Assembly (NCBI GenBank): GCA_014218235.1
Contig: CM024753.1
Location: 191,494,348 to 191,558,347 of the forward strand
Length of the DNA: 64,000 bases
Direction: 5' to 3'
DNA from: Colocasia esculenta
Lineage: Eukaryota > Streptophyta > Magnoliopsida > Alismatales > Araceae
The position numbers and the translations under genes are program-made. Shown piece after piece: positions 57,240 to 64,000 of this stretch. The notes under the pieces were generated by a model that saw nothing but the letters and a program-made list of their open reading frames with translations, made no database searches and was not told the DNA's origin. Position 1 is the first letter of the stretch, and each line of letters begins with the position of its first letter.

Positions 57240-59040
57240 CGTCAACAATGATTGTCGTTTACCCCAGGTTGATGGCACACACCCTTGATGTGTACTCAGG
57301 TTGACGTCCACATAGGTTGACATCTTCATGGGGTTGGTGGCAGCATCGATTGATGTCAACCTGGGTTTATCTATTCTACAGAACTACTTGAGAATCTCGC
57401 CCACTTACGCCCCTACCTCGGCCATACCACCCGTGGGGCCATTCCCAATGGGCAAATGGACCACCTTGGCACCCCTTTGACCCAGTAAAAGTCCTACTTG
57501 GCCCCCTCCTATTGGCCTACCCTTTCTACTTGGATTGCCACATGTTCAAGTGTATTTTCTCACACTTGAGCATCCTATGCTCACTAGCTCCGCCCCCACT
57601 GCCTATATATGAAGCTCCTCAGCCTTCTAAGGGGGTGGGGGGGAGATGCTGGATGAGTTTATGCCTTGATGCCTTAAGAGAAGAGAGAGAAAAGCTACCT
57701 TGAGTCTTGGGAGCTTCTTCCTTTCATTCCTCTCTACCTCTCAACACTTGGATTGTTGAGGAGGCTTCACCATGAGCTGGAGGAGCCCACAAAGCAGCCA
57801 ACAATGCCTACAAATGAGGATCATCTCCCTCTTCTTCTTTTCTTTCCCTTCTTCCTTCTTTAGTTTTGCATGCTAGTCACCCTTCACACATACACACACC
57901 AAGCATGTAGTTCACACTCCTACACACCTAAAAGGGGTTTTCCAAACCAAAAATGGAGGGAAGAAGGGTGGTCATAGCACTTGGCCACCCCTCTTCTCAA
58001 GCCCGCAACCCGGTACGGGGCTCACCTTTTGGGTCATTCTCCTTTACTTCTGAACATTTACCGCACTTCATCAAAGTCTTATAGAGCTCTCTTTGTCATA
58101 GGAATACCTTCAGCAACACCACAGGGCTTCTTCCTTTTGGCCAGTCGAAGGGGAGAAAAGTCGGCGTCCCGCCATCAACCGCTCGCGAGGCTACGTCACC
58201 GGCGCGATCTACACACTTTCTTGGGCACAGGTAAGGCCCTGGCGATCACATCCTGCTTATTTGCTCGCTAGTTTCCTTGCCTTTTTTCCCCTTTCTCCCT
58301 CGGTCAACTCGATCAAACGGGAGTCAACGTGAAAGGAGGATGAGGGTTTACTGGCCAGCACAATGTCACACGTCACCATTCCATGAGGGAGCCAACGTTC
58401 GGAGGATCCGGAGATTTCTCGGAGAAAAGCAGAACGTCCACAGCTCTCCTTTGGCGATCACGGTGGGTCCGGAACTGCTGCTGCAGTTCTCAGCCTGTAC
58501 ACAGGTAGACGTCAATCGTTCTTGATGTTTACCCAGGTAAACGTCCATCTCCTGTGCCGTTTAGTTTCTCTTAATGTCAACATCCTATGCCATCAACTTC
58601 TTTCTAGCGTCCATCGATCTTGCCGTCTACTTATTTCTAAAGAACTTGGCGTCGCCTGTGTTGCCGTTTACTTCACAAAAGCTGTTTTTGATTGGTTTTT
58701 CTTTCTGTTTTCTTTTGTTTGCTTTTTTTTTTTATCACTGTTGGTCCTGAGTCACGAGGTGGGTCTCTTTTCTCATCTATTCTAGCCTCCCTACACATTT
58801 TAGGATAACCCCTTCTTGATTTACAATCTTTTACTCGGGGATTCCCTCTCGGGTAAATCAGATTGGCTTCAAGAAGAACTCCATAAGTCCCTAAATTCCG
58901 TAGATTCCCTCACAGTACAGGGTTGGAGGACCTTTACCCTCCCAGCTAGCTAGCCCATTCACCAGGCTTTGAGTGATAAGTGAGAGAATCGGCCCTCATA
59001 AGTTGAGTTAACATGAAACTGCAACATTTAAAAAGATTTT
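57240..59040 (+). other. Probable LTR and leader of the Ogre/Tat-like element
   Basis: Contains a TATA-like CCTATATATGAAG near 57602, an inverted repeat perfect over 11 bases (AGGTTGACATC 57314-57324 with GATGTCAACCT 57352-57362) and further GACGTC/GTTTAC motifs at 58500-58570. LTR limits and primer site could not be fixed, as no second LTR is in the window. Confidence 0.45.
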
Positions 59041-59046
59041 GGGACG

Positions 59047-60749
59047 TTGTTTGACAACATTGTTTGTGTAGAAATCCATATTTCTCCTAATAATAGTGTA
59101 GTTAATTGGCCTAATCATCTTAAAATCAGTAGGTTGCGTGCTAATGGACTCTTTTTTGAATATGATGATAATGTGAATGATGAATTTGTTGGAATGGTTA
59201 ACTCTAACATTCAGCCTGAAGAATCAGTCCAATCTTCCTCTCAAGCTGATAATGAAGAAGTGAGTTTGAGGTTCAATCCCACCTATGCCCAAGAAACCCA
59301 AGATGACCCTGAACTCTCCTAACTCTTGTCCCGCTATTCGCCCGAGGACATCATTTCCATGCTCTCCAAGCATATGGTTCGGGCGATGGCTTCCCCTTCT
59401 TCACCTTCTCCTTTCAAGGCCTCTTCATCTAGGCCCACTCCGAGGCATGTCACCCCATCTCGGATCCCCATCTCCACTCTTTCTCCCACACCTCCTGCAC
59501 CAACTCCCATTCCAACTCCTCCTTCTATCTATCCACCCTATGTCCAAACCACACCCCCACTCAATCCAAATCCATCTCCAAGTCTGAGATGGAGGGTTTT
59601 GTTTGGAAACTTCTGACTGAATCTTTGTCCCTATCTAAGCCTCATTCCCTCCAAAACTACTGCAAGCTCCTGAATGCCTACTTTCCCCCAGGTTTCAAGG
59701 CCTCGAAATACCGCAAGTATGATGGGACCTCCGACCCCCAATTCCATCTCGCCGGTTTTCTCATGGATTCTCACCGGTGGCTATATGATCGGGTCTTCAT
59801 GGTTCACCTCTTCCAACAATCATTAGAAGGGGAGGCTTTGAGGTGGTTCACCTCCTTACCTGCATCCGATCTTCTTAACTTTGACATTGTCTCCGAACGT
59901 TTCATCTCCCACTTTTATTACATGGCCACCCAAGTCCTCACACTTCCTGACTTGGTGGCAGAAAATATGAGGCCAGATGAAGACTTTGTCACGTTTGCCA
60001 ACCGCTGGAGATCCATGGCTTCGAGGGCCGACCTCCCCATCCCAGAGTCCCAAGCCATCACCATAATAGTGACCAATATCACTCCCTTGCTCAAATCCGT
60101 ATTGATGCTTAGTGAGTTTCTCTCCTTTGCACATATTTACAATCGAGCTAGGGCGGTTCAAAACCAAATCAAGGACTCCTCTCTCCCGCCATTCTTTGAA
60201 GGGAAGCGTAAGGGATGTAAGGCTCCCGCGGCACCAACCACCGAGGGGGTGACCGTCAATGAGTCCATCAGTGCCTGCAGTCAGCCTCTAAGGCCCCCTA
60301 ACAAACCCTCCACATTTACTCCCACCTCCAATCCCCACCAATTCCCATCACATCCCTCCATGCCCTATTCAGCTGTTCCTCCACCTTCTAGATACACCCG
60401 TCCGGGTCCCAAGAGGTCCCACTATCATGCTCTCCCTGAAACCCTCGGGGAAATTTTCTTTGCCCTCATATCTTACGATGCCATCCAACTTCCACCACAA
60501 AAGGAGGGTGTGCATCTTAGGGCCGACACGTCAAAGTACTATCCTTATCATAGGGCCCCCGGTCATGAAATCCACAATTGTTTCACCTTCCGTGACTGGA
60601 TGTATGATATGAATGATCAAGGTAGGATTAATTGGGACGATGTCAAGGTAGCCATTGCCAAGTCTAGGCTGACAAGAAGGGATCTGGGTATAGTGCAGAA
60701 CCCCCTCCCCAACCACCAAAACAACAACCCGTCCATCTCCAAGTCCTAG
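59047..60749 (+). pseudogene. Gag region of the Ogre/Tat-like element
   Basis: Three frames in sequence: 59047-59322 (acidic, ending QDDPELS), 59326-59616 (Pro/Ser-rich) and 59589-60749, the gag core. The core has KYRKYDGTSDPQFHL, EGEALRWFTSLPAS and DFVTFANRWRSMASRADLP, and a C-terminal zinc-finger-like block, YYPYHRAPGHEIHNC, lacking the first Cys. The breaks at 59323 and about 59590 may be a stop and a frameshift, or real start choices. The particle protein of a Tat/Ogre-lineage gypsy element; pol beyond protease is not in the window. Confidence 0.8.
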
Positions 60750-60764
60750 GAGAAAGTCAACACC

Positions 60765-61898
60765 ATGACACATCCAGGACCCAGGGTTGTGAGAAGGGAA
60801 CAACATTGGGGAGTAGAAGGTTTCGAGGAGTGGTACCCATGTCCTTCGGTAGAGTCTCAAGAACCCTCCACCACTGTTGATGCTATCCTAGATGAGTGGC
60901 CCTTAGTGCTCATCAGACCCGCTCGCCAGTATACCCAGTTCATTCCCTCCACCTACGAGTCGTCCATCTCTAGTTCCCAACCCCTCCAACTCATTCTCCC
61001 TAGGTCTCAGGAGAACATCCATGTTACTCTTCGGAACCGCATTGTTCCTCCACTCCCACGACCATCACAAGATGAGGAAGATAGTGGACCTCCGCCACCC
61101 ACCGGCACCGAATATAATATTCTTCAACACTTGGACAAGACTCCCGCAAGGGTTTCTATCTTAGAATTGATTCAGAAATCACTGTCCCATCAGTCCACTC
61201 TCCTCCAATTCCTCCAAAAGATCATGGTCAATGACGATCTTCTTGCTAGTGGGGTGACCAATGTTATCCTTTCTCTCACACAAGGGCCCTCCATCTCCTT
61301 CTCGGACAAAGATCTTGCAACCCCTAAGTGTCGTTCACTTCCTCTGTGTCTAACTGTCACCCTCAATGGGGTGTCAGTAGACTCCACTCTTATTGACACG
61401 GGGGCATCTATCAACATTTGTCCAATAAAGACACTCAAACAATTGGGTTTAGGGGAAGACAATCTAGAGAAGATCTGCTCCACCATTGCTGCCTACGACA
61501 ATTCCAAGAGGGTTGCCGAGGGAAAATTTTCTCTTCAACTGGAAATAGGACCTGTTACCATGTCTTCCGAGTTCTTAGTCTTGGACGTCGATCCGGCCTA
61601 TAAGGCCATTCTCGGTCGTCCTTGGTTAGGGCAAACTCTAGGGGTCCCTTCCACTGCCCATCAATGCTTCAAGTTTCCATTCAATGGGCGGGTCATCAAA
61701 ATTAAGAGCATCCCTACTATGGAAACCCTCAACTCCATCACATTGGAGCAGATGCCACACCTGTTCATTCCAGACAAGGGGAAGAAACCCATCATGTCAA
61801 TCATTAATCTACCATCTCCCCTTGATTTGAACCAACCTTCCTTCATCGATGAAGAGTTTAAGACCGTTACATTCCTCAAGGGAAAGGTTGGGAGGTGA
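60765..61898 (+). CDS. Protease region of the Ogre/Tat-like element
   Basis: A 377-codon frame that follows gag after one stop (TAG at 60748). The linker with YNILQHLDKTPARVSILEL is typical of the Tat lineage ahead of protease. The aspartic protease has LIDTGASINICP (near 61391-61426) and ends with YKAILGRPWL (near 61600). It would process the element's polyprotein. The frame stays open to 61898, then stops before the RT region. A direct continuation may have been in frame with 61979 onwards. Confidence 0.8.
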   Translation: MTHPGPRVVRREQHWGVEGFEEWYPCPSVESQEPSTTVDAILDEWPLVLIRPARQYTQFIPSTYESSISSSQPLQLILPRSQENIHVTLRNRIVPPLPRPSQDEEDSGPPPPTGTEYNILQHLDKTPARVSILELIQKSLSHQSTLLQFLQKIMVNDDLLASGVTNVILSLTQGPSISFSDKDLATPKCRSLPLCLTVTLNGVSVDSTLIDTGASINICPIKTLKQLGLGEDNLEKICSTIAAYDNSKRVAEGKFSLQLEIGPVTMSSEFLVLDVDPAYKAILGRPWLGQTLGVPSTAHQCFKFPFNGRVIKIKSIPTMETLNSITLEQMPHLFIPDKGKKPIMSIINLPSPLDLNQPSFIDEEFKTVTFLKGKVGR

Positions 61899-61978
61899 TG
61901 GCGAAGATCGGCTATATCCATGGTTGAGGGTTGGGCAGAGACATGCAGGGTCCTATTAGTAGTGTCTAAGTAAAGAGG

Positions 61979-62318
61979 TTGTTAGCTAGGGCTGGTCTAG
62001 GATTTCATCCCGACCCTATTCACCCGGATCCATTCATACCCTATATACCTCCTACCTGGACCCTAAAAGAACATTTCATTCAAGGACCCATCCAACCGGG
62101 AACAAGGGAGCCTGTCGTGGAAGAATTGACCGATTTAGAGAGTGAGGAAGAAGAGGAACCTATTGAAATTGAGGAGATTTGTGAGGACTTTGGCCTTCTT
62201 TCACTCTTTGGTTCTGACTCCGATCCCTCATCTCCTTCATCTTCTCCCTCAGCTGAAGTCTGCTCGGCACACGAGTTTCCTGCTCCAGCCCCTTCCCTCC
62301 CCCTTCTTTCCCAACCTA
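61979..62318 (+). pseudogene. Spacer region before RT of the Ogre/Tat-like element, cut by LTR insertion
   Basis: An acidic, Pro/Ser-rich frame (LESEEEEEPIEIEE) that lies where Ogre-type elements have their pre-RT region. It ends at 62318, where a SIRE-like LTR begins, so RT onwards must lie beyond the inserted element, outside the window, or be lost. Confidence 0.5.
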
Positions 62319-62519
62319 TGATGATCAGTTTATCTCCATGTAATTTAAATTAATTACATATCTATTTTGATGATTAAAAAAACAATGATAAATGTTTAAT
62401 CTAACAATTTATTATGAGTTTCAAGCACAGGAAATAAACCAAGGGTAAATAAGCAAATCAACCTTGAAGTAAGTATTCATCACTCTACAACAATGTAAGT
62501 TTGAAGCATTATATCTGTC

Positions 62520-62985
62520 TAAGTTTATAACGATTTCCTTACATTCATAAAGATTTCATATTCGATAAGTGATCGCAACGATTTGCCCTCACAACGATTC
62601 GATAAGTGATCATAACAATTTGCTCTCATAACGATTTGCTCTCGTAACGATTTCTTTAGTAATTATAACGATTTGCTCTCATAAAGATTTCTTTAGTAAT
62701 CATAACGATTTGCTCTCGTAACGATTTCTTTAGTAATCATAACAATTTGCTCTCATAATGATTTCTTTAGTAATCATAACGATTTGCTCTCGTAACGATT
62801 TCTTTAGTAATCATAACGATTTGCTCTCATAACGATTTCTTTAGTAATCATAACGATTTGCTCTCGTAACGATTCCTTTAGTCATCGTAACGACTTTCTC
62901 TCGTAACGATTCCTGTAGTCATCTTAACGATTCCTTTAGTCATCATAACGACTTGCTCTCATAACAATTTTTGTAGTCATCGTAT
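62520..62985. repeat. Minisatellite array A, 37-bp units
   Basis: Alternating TAACGATTTGCTCTCG (16) and TAACGATTTCTTTAGTAATCA (21) make a 37-base unit repeated about eight to ten times, with a few A/G substitutions. Confidence 0.85.
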
Positions 62986-63350
62986 CGATTTGCTTATAAT
63001 GTCATAACGATTTGTACATCGATTTGCTTATAACGTCACAATGATTTGTACATCGATTTGCTTATAACATCACAATAATTTGTACATCGATTTGCGTATA
63101 ATGTCATAACGATTTGTACATCGATTTTCTTATAACATCACAACGATTTGTACATCGATTTGCTTATAACGTCATAACGATTTTTACATCGATTTGGTTA
63201 TAACATCACAACGATTTGTACATCGATTTTCTTATAACGTCATAACGATTTGTACATCGATTTGCTTATAACATCACAACGATTAGTACATCGATTTGCT
63301 TATAACGTCATAACAATTTGTACATCGATTTGTTCATGACTCTATAACGA
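62985..63350. repeat. Minisatellite array B, 34-bp units
   Basis: About ten units of 34 bases: TAACGATTTGTACATCGATT followed by TGCTTATAACGTCA. Units alternate GTCA and ATCA endings. It directly follows array A and shares its AACGATTT core. Confidence 0.85.
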
Positions 63351-64000
63351 TTTGATTATAACGACTTGTCGATAACGATTTGCTTATAGAATCATAATGA
63401 TTCACTTAAGCCAAATATAACGACTTGATATTTGACTCACTTTTGACTGCGTTGAAAAGTCAAAGCTTTCTCGCACATCTTTCTAACGTCTGTGCATTTA
63501 TTACTCTGAACGTATCTCTGTATTCATGCAGACGATATTCTATTCTTGTGCTTATTCTGTAAACATCTTTTTGGAAGAACAGAATGAAATTTCTACTTCT
63601 GTATAAAATCAAACTAATGTTGACTGACAACAAGAGATAGCTTAGCTGTCGATTGTTTAGCATTTAATGTATGCAGGTTTCTGACAACATTCGTCATACA
63701 ACGTTGGACAAAATAGAAGCCAAAGGATACTACAGAAGATCCTATCTCTTTGCGTGCACAAATGGATAAAAGACTGCTAACTGGAAGCTTCTACAGTACC
63801 ATGCAGTCTAACGTACACTTATGCATAGAGACAACAGACACTCCAACGTTCGAATTTCAAACGTTGATATATATAGAAGAAGGTTAGAGAAATGACAAGT
63901 AACAACGCCTTTAACCTTCTGCAAGCCATTCTTAGAGCCAAGCACAAACTCTCATTAGTTTTAGCTCTTGTTCTCGGTGCTAAGTTTACATTTGAGTGAG

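Larger units (their letters stand above)
62319..64000 (+). repeat. SIRE-like LTR, runs past the window end
   Basis: It starts TGATGATCAG like the LTR at 26924, but without a preceding polypurine tract. It directly abuts Ogre/Tat coding sequence, so it is a 5' LTR or solo LTR. The right part (63420-64000) tracks 28030-28580 of the other copy, including a TATA-like TGATATATATAGAAG near 63865. Incomplete at the window edge. Confidence 0.8.

Noticed and set aside
62520..63350. Regular repeats that might suggest a CRISPR array
   Set aside because: Units are head-to-tail minisatellite copies with no unique spacers, in a plant LTR, and no cas genes are present.

Overview
This window is plant nuclear DNA with one ordinary host gene in a dense, nested field of transposable elements. 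The evidence is a spliced GT-AG gene with a GC-rich first exon and a plant-type AATAAA signal, plus Ty3/gypsy (Tat/Ogre and chromovirus), Ty1/copia (SIRE-like and another), CACTA and LINE sequences. The antisense gene inside Tat elements and the GC-rich first exon lean towards a monocot, but I cannot name the species.

Layout. 1-1078 is AT-rich and blank. About 1175-8060 is the 3' half of a Tat-lineage gypsy element on the minus strand: LTR, opposite-strand accessory gene, tandem repeat, integrase, two RNase H domains and RT. 8067-26800 is a chromovirus of Tekay/Del type on the plus strand with 3.2-kb LTRs. Its gag is split by a complete 9.5-kb nested element (11999-21500, 5-bp target duplication) that has two 4.1-kb LTRs and only a gag gene. 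26801-29191 is the 3' end of a SIRE-like copia element. 29380-37000 holds a CACTA transposon end, a truncated minus-strand copia and a TNP2-type transposase. 37925-42840 is the host gene, a seven-exon mitochondrial carrier (SLC25). 44235-53990 is a tandemly duplicated 1.5-kb segment, interrupted by a 7-kb Tat-like element that kept gag, protease and the opposite-strand gene but lost RT, RNase H and integrase. 54325-55125 is a LINE RNase H relic. 55200-57230 holds SIRE-like LTR relics. 57240-62318 is the 5' half of an Ogre/Tat-like gypsy element. 62319-64000 is a SIRE-like LTR that runs off the window.

How the parts relate. The carrier is the only gene that looks functional for the plant. Most retroelement reading frames carry stops or frameshifts, and most inactivating stops sit where Gln or Arg is expected, as C-to-T decay would produce. 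The gag-only element and the RT-less Tat element could move only with enzymes supplied by relatives. The signals most worth a second look are: (1) the opposite-strand gene kept in two separate Tat elements, each with its own TATA-like box and an apparent intron; (2) clusters of short, often perfect inverted repeats in three different gypsy leader or LTR regions; (3) the gag-only element with giant LTRs; (4) a 91-bp intron-like insert in the chromovirus gag whose removal restores the frame.
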